A stretch of 64,000 bases of DNA from Clostridium disporicum (GCF_001405015.1 NZ_CYZX01000013.1:38327-102326); one strand, 5' to 3'; counted from the stretch's first letter, positions 8,404-16,772 are shown. The notes: a model not told the origin generated them from the letters alone. Numbers and translations are program-made.

Positions 8404-9588
8404 TTACTTATTATTTTGTAACCACTTAATTGCACAATAAGCATGCATTGCTGCCCCTGTAGTTAATATATCTTCATTAAATACAACCTTCTCATTATGC
8501 ATTGGTTCTCCATATAGTGGATTTTCTTGCTTTATACCTGCTCCTAACATAAAGTAAGTGCTTGGTACTTCATATGAATAAGATGCAAAATCTTCTGATC
8601 CCATACCTCCACCTTGGAATGAAACAACAGCTTGTTCTCCAATTAATTCTTTTACATATCTTCCAAGTTCATTAGCTAAATCTGTATCATTAGTTAAAGG
8701 TGGAACTGAAGATAACTCTATTAGTTCTGCTTCGCCTCTAAACATTTTTGCTGTTGATGTTACTATTTCATTAATTCTATTAAAGATAAATTCACCAACT
8801 TCTTTATCTAAACTTCTTATTGTACCTTCCATAATAACTTCTCCTGGGATTATGTTTGGAGCATCTCCACCAGCAAATTTACCTATTGTTACTACAGCAG
8901 GTTTAGTTGCAGATATTTCTCTACTTATTATTTCTTGTAAAGATATATATATATGAGCTGCTATATTAATAGGGTCTACTCCTGTTTCTGGCATTGCTCC
9001 ATGACATCCTCTACCATTTACAACTATTCTGAATCTATTACATCCAGCAATGCTAGTACCTAAACCATATAATACTACATTTGAAGGTGTGCCAGAGTGA
9101 ACATGCATAGCCATAGCTGCATCTACTTTAGGATTTTCAAGTACACCTGCTTTTATCATCTTTTTAGCCCCAGTAAAACCTTCTTCGTCTGGTTGGAATG
9201 CTAGTTTAACAGTACCTTCAATTTTATCTTGATTTTGCTTAAGTAATCTAGCTGCCCCTAAAAGCATTGCAGTATGCATATCATGACCGCAAGAATGCAT
9301 ACATCCATTTGTTGATTTAAAATCGCACTCAGTTGCTTCAACCATTGGTAGTGCATCCATATCTGCTCTTAATAAAAATGTTTTTCCTGGCTTATTCCCT
9401 TCTATTGTAGCTACTATCCCACTTTCGCAAATCTCTTTTGGCTCATATCCAAACTCTCTTAACTTATTCATAACATAAGCTTTTGTTTGTGGTAATTCAG
9501 CTCCAACCTCCGGGTTATTATGCATAGTTCTTCTATATGTTATTAAATCATTTTTTATCTCTTGTGCTTGTCTTATAAAATCGTTCAT
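8404..9588 (-). CDS. M20 family metal-dependent amidohydrolase
   Basis: A 394-residue cytosolic hydrolase of the M20D/hippurate-hydrolase type (IAA-amino acid hydrolase, N-acyl-amino acid deacylase). Metal-site motifs are visible: RADMDALP near residue 75, HSCGHDMHTAMLLGAARLL near 100 and QPDEEGFTGAKKM near 135. The C-terminal MGSEDFASYSYEVPSTYFMLGAG carries the last metal-ligand region. Family members cleave N-acyl or N-carbamoyl amino acids or peptides; the exact substrate is unknown. It is the first gene of a two-gene unit with the WYL-type regulator. Confidence 0.92.
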   Translation of the reverse strand: MNDFIRQAQEIKNDLITYRRTMHNNPEVGAELPQTKAYVMNKLREFGYEPKEICESGIVATIEGNKPGKTFLLRADMDALPMVEATECDFKSTNGCMHSCGHDMHTAMLLGAARLLKQNQDKIEGTVKLAFQPDEEGFTGAKKMIKAGVLENPKVDAAMAMHVHSGTPSNVVLYGLGTSIAGCNRFRIVVNGRGCHGAMPETGVDPINIAAHIYISLQEIISREISATKPAVVTIGKFAGGDAPNIIPGEVIMEGTIRSLDKEVGEFIFNRINEIVTSTAKMFRGEAELIELSSVPPLTNDTDLANELGRYVKELIGEQAVVSFQGGGMGSEDFASYSYEVPSTYFMLGAGIKQENPLYGEPMHNEKVVFNEDILTTGAAMHAYCAIKWLQNNK

Positions 9589-9862
9589 ATTACACCTCGT
9601 ATTTAAATAATTTTCTATAAATATATCCTCTTTTCAATTTCATATATTAAACCTTAAACAGGACATATATAGTCATATTTTCTGTTAATTTTAATTTAAT
9701 TATTCCTTAATTTTTATATAAAAGGCGCTATTAAACTAAATTGTTTATATTCAACAAAAACAATTCCCTTACACTACCTTTATTTAATACTTTTTACTAT
9801 AATCTTTTTTCATATTTCTACACAAAATATATTCATAATCTTTTTTAAAGGTGGTGTGAACT

Positions 9863-10051
9863 ATGCCTTATAATGCTAAAGATAATCTAAGAGAAGTTAT
9901 TGATGAATTATGTTGTTGTGAAAATCATTTAAACTCTGCTTATCTTCATTCTGAAGGTACTCATAATAGAACCGAAATACATGCAGCCTTAAAGGCTGTT
10001 GGAAGTGCATTAGATTCAGCTCAATATACACTTCTTCATTTTAAAGATTAA
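9863..10051 (+). CDS. Small helical hypothetical protein A
   Basis: A 62-residue protein with a clear AAAGGTGG ribosome site. It is predicted to be two amphipathic helices (NLREVIDELCCCENHLNSAYLH and HAALKAVGSALDSAQYTLLHFKD) with a CCC cluster. It is paralogous to the next gene: both have an N-terminal NAK(D/E)xL segment, similar spacing and a terminal FKD. Function not recognised. Size and pairing recall small clostridial proteins such as DUF1657 members, but the sequence does not clearly match. Confidence 0.8.
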   Translation: MPYNAKDNLREVIDELCCCENHLNSAYLHSEGTHNRTEIHAALKAVGSALDSAQYTLLHFKD

Positions 10052-10063
10052 GGAGGATTTCTT

Positions 10064-10258
10064 ATGGGACATAAACCTAATGCAAAAGAAGAACTAAAAG
10101 CTGCCCTTAATGATGTTCTTTATGCTCAATCACTGCTTCTTGAAGCTATTAACACTGTTGAAGATAATGATAACAAGCAACTTTTACAAAATACTTTATC
10201 AAATGTCAATGAAGCTTTATCAGCTACAAAAACATCTGCTTATGGATTTAAAGATTAG
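10064..10258 (+). CDS. Small helical hypothetical protein B
   Basis: A 64-residue paralogue of the preceding gene, 12 nt downstream behind an AAGGAGG site, so the two form one operon. It has the same helix-turn-helix-like hairpin outline (AKEELKAALNDVLYAQSLLLEAI, LQNTLSNVNEALSATKTSAYGFKD) but no cysteines. A bidirectional terminator follows directly. Function unknown. Confidence 0.82.
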   Translation: MGHKPNAKEELKAALNDVLYAQSLLLEAINTVEDNDNKQLLQNTLSNVNEALSATKTSAYGFKD

Positions 10259-10267
10259 TATTTATAT

Positions 10268-10302
10268 AAAAAACTCCCTGATTCATATCAAGGAGTTTTT
10301 TA
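10268..10302. terminator. Bidirectional terminator between small ORFs and FMN lipoprotein
   Basis: The stem AAAACTCC...TGAT / ATCA...GGAGTTTT has one internal mismatch and T-runs on both strands. It serves the convergent genes on either side. Confidence 0.85.
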
Positions 10303-10310
10303 TTTTCATA

Positions 10311-11480
10311 TTATAAACCTTTGTAATATTCTACTGCAAAGTTAGCAGCTTTAACTAAAGCTTCAGAAGTTTTTGTAGCTCCTGATACTACTTCAACACC
10401 TTCTAAGTTATCTTGTCCTGCTACTAAAGCATTTATAAACTCAGAATTTTCAGTAGTTAATACAGCACCTATACCATCTGTCTCATTAGCATCCCTAACT
10501 TTTATTTCTATAATTTTACCAGTACTATCAAATGTTACGTGAGTTTCTATTTCTCCACCGTATCCTTGAGTAACTACTTCTACCTTTGTATTTCCATCTG
10601 TTATTGTATGTGTTACAACACCTTCAAAAAGTTCTCCATTCATAGCAACATAAACCATTCTTTGGAAATCTCCAACAAATGAAATAGTAGCTCCTGATAC
10701 TGCATCTCTTTCTTCAATTGGTTGGTCTATTTGGTTAATTGTTTTGAACATTTCGTAAACATCTTCTAATGTCATTTTACTATCTAATATATGAATAGCT
10801 ATAGCATCGATTTGTTCTCCATAGCTTCTTCCACCATTAAACCCTGCAAAAGAAATTCTATTAGTTCCTTCTACAAAAGAACCATCCTTATGTAAATCAT
10901 ATTTAGCTATTATGTCTTTAACTAAAGTATCTTCATTTAAATCTTCAATTCCAGCTTCTACAGCTACATATTTGTAACCAGCAATGGCTTTATCAAATTC
11001 TAATTCACCTTGTGTAGCTAGATTTATAAAAGTTAAATCTTTAAATTTAGTTGTATCGTTAATAATATCTGCTGATGCTGTTATCATATATTGTCCACCT
11101 TCAAAAGCAGGATCATAACCAGCAGCGCTTAACTTTGTTAATTTAAAATCTTCTCCAACTTTTTCAATTTGTACATCAGAAACATTCATTTGATATCCCA
11201 TTATATCTTTTTTAGAATATTCTCCTTCTGTACCTTTATTACGGATAATATCGAAATTTAATTCTGTAATAATTCCATCCTCAGTAGTTCCTTCAAAGAT
11301 AAACGTATCATTTTTAGGCTTTCCAGCTGATGTAGTACCTTTCATTTCATACTCAGCAGCAAATGTTTCTACTACTGGTTGTGTTGTTTCAATTCCTTTA
11401 TCTTTTGTTTCTGTTGTACATGAAGTTAATCCGAAAGCAAGTGTAAGTATAGCTAAAGCAGCTATTAATCTTTTCTTCAT
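10311..11480 (-). CDS. Lipoprotein with two FMN-binding (flavinylation) sites
   Basis: About 389 residues. The ATG at 11480 (MKKRLIAALAILTLAFGLTSC) is chosen because AGGGGGAAG precedes it; upstream in-frame starts lie before that site. A type II signal peptide ends at the lipobox LTSC, so the protein is tethered outside the membrane. Two FMN_bind-type motifs, SGATIS (about residue 262) and SGATKT (about 365), match the sequence where ApbE covalently attaches FMN to Thr. The layout resembles PplA-type flavin lipoproteins of extracellular electron transfer. No ApbE or quinone oxidoreductase is in the window. The electron-transfer role is inferred. Confidence 0.8.
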   Translation of the reverse strand: MKKRLIAALAILTLAFGLTSCTTETKDKGIETTQPVVETFAAEYEMKGTTSAGKPKNDTFIFEGTTEDGIITELNFDIIRNKGTEGEYSKKDIMGYQMNVSDVQIEKVGEDFKLTKLSAAGYDPAFEGGQYMITASADIINDTTKFKDLTFINLATQGELEFDKAIAGYKYVAVEAGIEDLNEDTLVKDIIAKYDLHKDGSFVEGTNRISFAGFNGGRSYGEQIDAIAIHILDSKMTLEDVYEMFKTINQIDQPIEERDAVSGATISFVGDFQRMVYVAMNGELFEGVVTHTITDGNTKVEVVTQGYGGEIETHVTFDSTGKIIEIKVRDANETDGIGAVLTTENSEFINALVAGQDNLEGVEVVSGATKTSEALVKAANFAVEYYKGL

Positions 11481-11691
11481 TTTTCTTCCCCCTAATTGTT
11501 TAATTGTTAACATTTTCATTCTCATTATATATTGCTTTCTCTACGATTAATAGGTAAATATTGTTCGAAACATTGTATATATTGCTATATATCTCTTTTT
11601 CTTGTTCACACATCTTTAAAACTTGCATAATATATCTTAAAAACTAGTGATATTATTACAGTTTTTTTAACTATTTGATTTTAAAAAAGTC

Positions 11692-11720
11692 TTTACTCTT
11701 ACTTTAGCAAACTTTATATT
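11692..11720 (+). promoter_or_regulatory. Promoter of the asnB T-box transcript
   Basis: A -35 TTTACT (11692-11697) and a -10 TATATT (11715-11720) have a 17-bp spacer, about 26 bp before the T-box stem I. Confidence 0.55.
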
Positions 11721-11745
11721 TATGAAAATTGTTTGAAAGGCAATG

Positions 11746-12030
11746 ATGGAGACAAGTAAAAAAAATATTCACCTACAGTGAGCTGGAGACAGTGTAAACC
11801 CAGTGGCAGAGTTTTTTTGAATAACACTCCGTAGCTGCAATCTGAAATTTCTTTTTAAAATACAAGCATTATGTTTGTTTTTGATGAGAAATAGTAGGTA
11901 CGCCGTATTCTATACGTTACATAGATACCAGTACTTGCTGGAAAGAGAGACCTTTATGGTAAATTAGGTGGTACCGCGGATAAGCCTCAATTCGTCCTAT
12001 ATATTAAGATGAATTGAGGCTATTTTTATA
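11746..12030 (+). promoter_or_regulatory. T-box riboswitch, Asn specifier, controlling asnB
   Basis: Classic T-box leader. The stem I base is ATGGAG (11746-11751) pairing with CTCCGT (11827-11832). The specifier AAC (11823-11825) sits just before the closing strand, reading asparagine. An AGTGAGC distal-loop motif lies in stem I. The T-box AGGTGGTACCGCGG spans 11966-11979. A terminator stem, GCCTCAATTC (11984-11993) with GAATTGAGGC (12011-12020), is followed by TATTTTTAT. Uncharged tRNA-Asn should favour the antiterminator and allow asnB transcription. Specifier assignment rests on hand folding. Confidence 0.93.
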
Positions 12031-12051
12031 TTTAAAAAGGGGGCTTGTACT

Positions 12052-13641
12052 ATGTGTACAATTATGTGTTATACTGGCACAGACATTAAATTTGAAAAAT
12101 TTGAAGAAGCATTACAAAGAACAGAAACTAGAGGCCCAGATATGACAAGATTTCTACATCTTAAATCTGGTATCATGGGATTTCAAAGGCTTTCCATTAT
12201 GGATTTAAGCCCTAGTGGAATGCAACCATTCACTAATAATACTGATGCAGCCATATGTAATGGGGAAATATATGGTTTTCGAGCTATTAAAGATAATTTA
12301 ATTTCTAAAGGGTACAAATTTATTTCTAATAGTGATTGTGAAATTCTACTTCCAATGTATTATGAGTACGGAGTAGAGATGTTTTCTAAATTAGATGCTG
12401 AGTTTGCAACTGTTATTTATGATGGTAAAAAAGATTCTTATATTGCTGCTAGAGATCCTATAGGAATCAGACCTTTATTTTATGGCTATTCTGACTCTGG
12501 GAAAATACTCTTTGCTAGTGAAGCAAAAAACTTAGTTGGTTTAACTCATAAAATCATACCATTTCCACCTGGTCATTATTATGCAGATGGTAAATTCACT
12601 TGCTATTGCGACATTACAGCTTTAGACCATGATTATTGTGATGATGACTTAGATACAATTTGCAGTAATATTCATGATAAATTAGTTACTGCTATTAAGA
12701 AGCGTATGGATGCAGATGCTCCTGTTGGCTTTTTATTAAGTGGTGGATTAGACAGTTCATTAGTTTGTTCAATCGCTCAAAAATTACATCCTAATATACA
12801 AATAAAGACATTCTGTATAGGAATGAGTGAAGATGCAATAGATTTAAAATATGCTAGAGAAGTTGCTGATTATATCAATAGTGACCATACAGCTTTTTAT
12901 ATGACAAAAGAAGATGTTCTTGAATCTCTTGATGAAGTTATTAAAATCCTTGGTACTTTTGATATTACTACTATTAGAGCAAGTATAGGTATGTACTTGT
13001 TATGTAAGCAAATTCATAAAACTTCTAATGTAAAAGTTCTACTAACGGGTGAAATATCTGATGAATTATTTGGATATAAGTATACAGATTTTGCTCCAAA
13101 TGCAGAAGAGTTTCAAAAAGAATCAGTAAAAAGAGTAAAAGAACTTTATATGTACGATGTACTTCGAGCTGATAGATGTATAAGCTCCAATTCCTTAGAA
13201 GCAAGAGTTCCATTTGGTGATTTAGATTTTGTAAAATATGTTATGTCAATTAATCCAGAAAAGAAATTAAATAAATATAACATGGGAAAATATTTATTAA
13301 GACATGCTTTTGAAGATGAATATCTACCATTTAGTATATTATATCGTGAAAAAGCTGCTTTCAGTGATGCTGTAGGTCATTCTATGGTAGATTATTTAAA
13401 AGAATATGCAGAATTAAAATATTCTGATGATGAATTTGAATATCTTTCTAAAAAGTACAATTATCATGCTAAGCCATTTACAAAGGAATCTTTATTATAT
13501 AGAGAGATTTTTGAAAAACACTATCCAAATCAAGCCGAAATGATTCACGACTTTTGGATGCCAAATAAATCCTGGGAAGGCTGTGACGTAAGCGACCCTA
13601 GCGCAAGAGTGCTATCAAATTACGGTGATAGTGGTAAATAA
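12052..13641 (+). CDS. asnB: Asparagine synthase (glutamine-hydrolysing)
   Basis: A 529-residue amidotransferase converting Asp, Gln and ATP to Asn, Glu, AMP and PPi. The N-terminal class II glutamine amidotransferase domain begins MCTI, giving Cys2 as nucleophile, with RGPD and a CNGEIYG segment. The synthetase domain has the PP-loop VGFLLSGGLDSSLVC (about residue 225-240), GEISDELFGYKY and LEARVPFGD. The ATG follows an AAAAAGGGGG site. Expression is governed by the upstream Asn T-box, which supports the substrate assignment. It is monocistronic as seen here. Confidence 0.96.
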   Translation: MCTIMCYTGTDIKFEKFEEALQRTETRGPDMTRFLHLKSGIMGFQRLSIMDLSPSGMQPFTNNTDAAICNGEIYGFRAIKDNLISKGYKFISNSDCEILLPMYYEYGVEMFSKLDAEFATVIYDGKKDSYIAARDPIGIRPLFYGYSDSGKILFASEAKNLVGLTHKIIPFPPGHYYADGKFTCYCDITALDHDYCDDDLDTICSNIHDKLVTAIKKRMDADAPVGFLLSGGLDSSLVCSIAQKLHPNIQIKTFCIGMSEDAIDLKYAREVADYINSDHTAFYMTKEDVLESLDEVIKILGTFDITTIRASIGMYLLCKQIHKTSNVKVLLTGEISDELFGYKYTDFAPNAEEFQKESVKRVKELYMYDVLRADRCISSNSLEARVPFGDLDFVKYVMSINPEKKLNKYNMGKYLLRHAFEDEYLPFSILYREKAAFSDAVGHSMVDYLKEYAELKYSDDEFEYLSKKYNYHAKPFTKESLLYREIFEKHYPNQAEMIHDFWMPNKSWEGCDVSDPSARVLSNYGDSGK

Positions 13642-13722
13642 CTTTATATACTGCTTTATAAATATAATGTAATTTTTAGTATTTCAATACTTCAAAGACT
13701 TAATGTATTTACTTAATAGCAA

Positions 13723-13793
13723 CAAGTGATAAGTTAGCAAATAAATATAATTTAAATAAACTGCTATCTATTTCACCCTTAACTTATCACTTG
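13723..13793. repeat. Inverted repeat between asnB and the HD-domain gene
   Basis: 13-bp perfect arms CAAGTGATAAGTT (13723-13735) and AACTTATCACTTG (13781-13793) lie 45 bp apart between convergent genes. The right arm continues into the 17-mer ACTTATCACTTGTAACT (13782-13798), which recurs at 33338-33354. It may be a dispersed repeat or a weak terminator. Confidence 0.5.
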
Positions 13794-13808
13794 TAACTTG
13801 CCATTTTT

Positions 13809-14576
13809 CTAAACTTCTTCAATATACTCTCTTACAATTTTTCTAATCTCATCAAATTGTTTATTAGTTGACTCATTCTCCGATTTAAATTCAATAAGCT
13901 CCTTTAAATATCCTTGCCTTTCAACCGTTCTTATACTTTCATCGTATACAAGCCCAAATATAAGAGAAATATGTCCAACAACATTATCAACAGCAGTCTT
14001 TTTCAATGTTCTTAAGATTGTATCTCTTCTCTTAAAATTATCTAAAACTTCTTTTGTAACTTCTGAAGAACACAACTCTTCATTTGTCACATTATAAATT
14101 TCCTCTGCTGGAATTATAGCATTTACTTTAAATATATCAATCTTATCTGCATCTCTTAGTATATTGCAAAATGTCTTATATCTTTCAGAAATACCTTCTT
14201 CTATTCTGTATGCGTTATGATTATCAATAACACATTTTATTAGATTATCTTCAGACATATCTTCTATAAAATTTCTTATTATTCCATCATTAAATAGAAT
14301 TTCACTACCTAATTTAGCATGATTAACAGACTTAGGATCATTAAATGTTCCATATCTCTTTACTTGTTCAAATCTACCTACATCATGAAGAAGACCTGTT
14401 AGCCATGCTATATTAACTTCTTCATCACTTAACTTTAAACTTAATGCTATCTTTTCACACAGCTCACATACACGATAAGTATGTTCTGTTTTAAGTCTTA
14501 TTTTCTCATTATTTATATCATATTTTTCTACATAATCATTAAATGCTCTTAGAGCTTTTTCTCTATCTACTAACAT
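13809..14576 (-). CDS. HD-domain phosphohydrolase
   Basis: A 255-residue protein with a metal-dependent HD domain: H in EHTYRVCELC (about 38), HD in GLLHDVGRFEQ (about 68), His in SVNHAKLGSEILFNDG and D in ILRDADKIDIF (about 145). These four regions are the expected metal ligands. Related proteins hydrolyse nucleotides or phosphate esters. No extra catalytic or sensory domain is visible. It is divergent from the Crp-like regulator, with which it may share a control region. The substrate is unknown. Confidence 0.85.
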   Translation of the reverse strand: MLVDREKALRAFNDYVEKYDINNEKIRLKTEHTYRVCELCEKIALSLKLSDEEVNIAWLTGLLHDVGRFEQVKRYGTFNDPKSVNHAKLGSEILFNDGIIRNFIEDMSEDNLIKCVIDNHNAYRIEEGISERYKTFCNILRDADKIDIFKVNAIIPAEEIYNVTNEELCSSEVTKEVLDNFKRRDTILRTLKKTAVDNVVGHISLIFGLVYDESIRTVERQGYLKELIEFKSENESTNKQFDEIRKIVREYIEEV

Positions 14577-14660
14577 ATTACTCCCCTTACCCCTAATAAT
14601 AAAATAAATTAAAACTTTATTATATTATATCAATTTTCATAATTATAATATTTATATTTT

Positions 14661-14719
14661 GGACATTTGTCCTTAAATTATTTTATATATCTTATTTATC
14701 ATAATTTATATGATATAAT
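14661..14719. promoter_or_regulatory. Divergent control region of HD-domain gene and Crp-like gene
   Basis: It contains the 12-bp palindrome GGACATTTGTCC (14661-14672). A TATCAT/ATGATA inverted repeat (14697-14702 and 14710-14715) overlaps a TATAAT -10 (14714-14719) reading toward the Crp-like gene. No good -35 was seen, so regulation by an activator or by the gene product itself is possible but inferred. Confidence 0.4.
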
Positions 14720-14751
14720 CTATTTACTTTATTAATAAGGAGAGAATTAAA

Positions 14752-15384
14752 ATGAATAGTTTATCTTATCTTTTAGAAACTTGTCCTAGTCATATAAAGC
14801 AAGATTTTTTAAATATAACTTTTAATAGTTTTGATAAGATTTTATTTCAAAATGAAGCTGCTAATTCTGTCTATATAATAAAAAAAGGTAAAGTTAAAGT
14901 TTATTCTTTAACTCCTACTGGAGTTAAATACTTAGAAAGAATCTATTGCGAATATGAAATATTTGGTGAGTTAGAAATATTTATTGATAAGCCTATATTA
15001 AATTATGTAGAAGCATTAGAACCTTGTGAAGTAATAAAAATACCTAAAAAGTCTTTTTTAGACTGGATTAGATATGATTCTGATTTTTCTTTATATATAC
15101 ATATACAATTGTCCCATAAGCTATATACTACCTCAATCAATAGTAAGGCAAATATAGTTTATCCTTTGAAATATAGATTAGCGTTCTTTTTATGGCGTTT
15201 CCTAGAAGAACATGATTTAGACACTATACATAAAGATTTATTAGTAGAAGGTGTTGGGTCAAACATTAGAAGTGTTAACAGAATTATTAAAGAATTAAGT
15301 AATGATAATATAATTGATTATAATAAAGGGCACATTAAAGTAAAAGATATTAATAAACTACTTGATATAATTTTTTTCTGCTAA
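14752..15384 (+). CDS. Crp/Fnr family transcriptional regulator
   Basis: A 210-residue regulator. It has a cyclic-nucleotide-binding-like beta-roll (DKILFQNEAANSVYIIKKGKVKVYSL...YEIFGELEIFIDKP, residues about 30-85), a long dimer helix, and a C-terminal winged helix in which VGSNIRSVNRIIKELSNDNII is the recognition region. The canonical cAMP-binding arginine motif is not evident and there is no Fnr-type cysteine cluster, so the effector is unknown. cdd follows 48 nt downstream on the same strand. A good AAGGAGAG ribosome site fixes the start. Confidence 0.88.
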   Translation: MNSLSYLLETCPSHIKQDFLNITFNSFDKILFQNEAANSVYIIKKGKVKVYSLTPTGVKYLERIYCEYEIFGELEIFIDKPILNYVEALEPCEVIKIPKKSFLDWIRYDSDFSLYIHIQLSHKLYTTSINSKANIVYPLKYRLAFFLWRFLEEHDLDTIHKDLLVEGVGSNIRSVNRIIKELSNDNIIDYNKGHIKVKDINKLLDIIFFC

Positions 15385-15432
15385 TTATGATTAAAATAAT
15401 ATAATCTTTTAATACTCATTAGGAGGGATACT

Positions 15433-15855
15433 ATGATAGATAAAAAACAATTAATAGAAAAGGCTTTTGCAGCTCAAGAATTTTGCTACACTCCATACTC
15501 AAACTTTGATGTAGGCGCAGCTTTACTATGTGATAACGGTAATATTTATACAGGTTGTAATATAGAAAATGCTGCATATACACCAACAAACTGTGCTGAA
15601 AGAACTGCTTTTTTCAAAGCAATCTCTGAAGGAGAAAAGAAATTTACTGCTATAGCTATTGTTGGTAATAAACACGGTATTAAAGCTGGTGAAGGTGACT
15701 TCTGCGCTCCTTGTGCTGTATGCAGGCAAGTTATGGCAGAATTTTGCGATTTAGATACATTTAAAGTAATTATTGCTAAAAGTACAGAAGAATACTTAGA
15801 GTATACCCTTGGTGAACTTCTTCCTTTAGCTTTTACAGGAAAAAACTTAGAATAA
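15433..15855 (+). CDS. cdd: Cytidine deaminase
   Basis: A 140-residue homotetrameric zinc enzyme that deaminates cytidine and deoxycytidine to uridines for pyrimidine salvage. The family motifs are complete: YSNFDVGAALL, CNIENAAYTPTNCAERTAFFKAISEG (zinc Cys and catalytic Glu in CAE) and CAPCAVCRQVMAEF (PCxxC zinc ligands). The length is typical. AGGAGG lies before the ATG. It is possibly co-transcribed with the Crp-like gene and ends at a strong terminator. Confidence 0.97.
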   Translation: MIDKKQLIEKAFAAQEFCYTPYSNFDVGAALLCDNGNIYTGCNIENAAYTPTNCAERTAFFKAISEGEKKFTAIAIVGNKHGIKAGEGDFCAPCAVCRQVMAEFCDLDTFKVIIAKSTEEYLEYTLGELLPLAFTGKNLE

Positions 15856-15857
15856 AT

Positions 15858-15902
15858 TTAAAAGACTGAAGTACTAATGATTTAATACTTCAGTCTTTTT
15901 CT
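15858..15902. terminator. Bidirectional terminator between cdd and deformylase
   Basis: The stem AAAGACTGAAGTA / TACTTCAGTCTTT is flanked by A- and T-runs and shared by the convergent genes. Confidence 0.88.
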
Positions 15903-15905
15903 AAT

Positions 15906-16316
15906 TTATATTATTATACCTTCAAAATGATCAATTTCATGTTGTATAATCTGTGCTGTAAATCCATTAAAAATTTGTTTATGCTTTTTAAAATCTCTAT
16001 CGAAATATTCTACCTCTATTGTTTCATATCTCTTTGTTTTTCTAAAGCCAGTTAAAGATAAACAGCTTTCTTCTGTTTCATAAGCTTTTTCCTTTTTTAA
16101 TATAACTGGATTTATCATAGGAACTATAATATTACCTATACTAAACACTAATATACGCTTTTTAACTCCTATCATATTAGCTGCCATACCTACACAATAT
16201 TCTAAATTTACTCTTAATGTATCTATTAAATCATCAACAACTGCAATATCATTTTTAGTTGCAGGTTCTGACTTTTGCGATAAAAATAATACATCCTTCA
16301 TAATTGGTCTTATCAT
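15906..16316 (-). CDS. Divergent peptide deformylase
   Basis: A 136-residue protein of the peptide deformylase family (removal of N-formyl from nascent Met). Motif 2, EESCLSL (metal Cys), and motif 3, HEIDHFEG (metal His pair and catalytic Glu), are intact. Motif 1, normally GxGLAAxQ, reads GMAANMIG, so the catalytic-site Gln is replaced by Met. The protein is also shorter than usual (about 150 or more). It may be a secondary deformylase with altered activity; the housekeeping def is presumably elsewhere. It is a lone gene. Confidence 0.85.
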   Translation of the reverse strand: MIRPIMKDVLFLSQKSEPATKNDIAVVDDLIDTLRVNLEYCVGMAANMIGVKKRILVFSIGNIIVPMINPVILKKEKAYETEESCLSLTGFRKTKRYETIEVEYFDRDFKKHKQIFNGFTAQIIQHEIDHFEGIII

Positions 16317-16411
16317 ATTAACTCCAACCTTTCTAATTTCTATCTCTCATTATATATCAAAATTTATTTTAAACATATTTAATTATACACATTATTTATT
16401 TCTTAAATCAA

Positions 16412-16458
16412 AAGAGACTGTAGATTAAAGTTAATTCTTCACCTCTACAGTCTCTTAA
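16412..16458 (-). terminator. Terminator after the 44-residue ORF
   Basis: The stem AAGAGACTGTAGA / TCTACAGTCTCTT has a long loop; the minus-strand tail is CTCTTTTG. Confidence 0.6.
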
Positions 16459-16471
16459 TTAATAACACATA

Positions 16472-16606
16472 TTATTTATAATCTGTCTTGGTAGATGGTT
16501 CATCTTCTCCAAAAGGAGTATTTTCAAGAGCTTTATTTCTTACATCTTGAGCGTAATTTGAAGATGATGGATCAGTGTTGACCTTACTATTTTTTTTATT
16601 TTTCAT
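16472..16606 (-). CDS. Small hydrophilic hypothetical protein
   Basis: A 44-residue ORF with an excellent AGGAGGT ribosome site seven bases before the ATG. It begins MKNKKNSKVNTDPSSS and continues NYAQDVRNKALENTPFGEDEPS. It is hydrophilic and probably disordered, with no cysteine or membrane segment. The strong ribosome site and following terminator support it as a real gene. Small clostridial proteins of similar style exist (I recall a family named CPC_1213), but the match is unverified. Function unknown. Confidence 0.7.
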   Translation of the reverse strand: MKNKKNSKVNTDPSSSNYAQDVRNKALENTPFGEDEPSTKTDYK

Positions 16607-16734
16607 AGTAATACCTCCTATAATTATAAATTAAATGTATTCTCTAATTTAGCTTATCCATTTCTTTAAATATTTATATATTAATTTAAATTTTCATAAA
16701 GTTACTATCTAATTTATGAGAATATAGCTTTCCT

Positions 16735-16772
16735 AAAATAAAAACACCTACAAAATTAATTGTAGGTGCTAT
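16735..16772 (-). terminator. Terminator of the NERD-HRDC gene
   Basis: The minus strand reads AGCACCTACAAT, a short loop, then TTGTAGGTGTTTTTATTTT: a stable stem with a T-run. Confidence 0.85.

Noticed and set aside
10110..10316. 68-residue ORF overlapping the second small helical protein
   Set aside because: It is a frame shadow that runs through the terminator, and the overlapping frame has the strong ribosome site.
11480..11525. Upstream start for the FMN lipoprotein
   Set aside because: It would place about 15 residues before the signal peptide and lies upstream of the AGGGGGAAG ribosome site.
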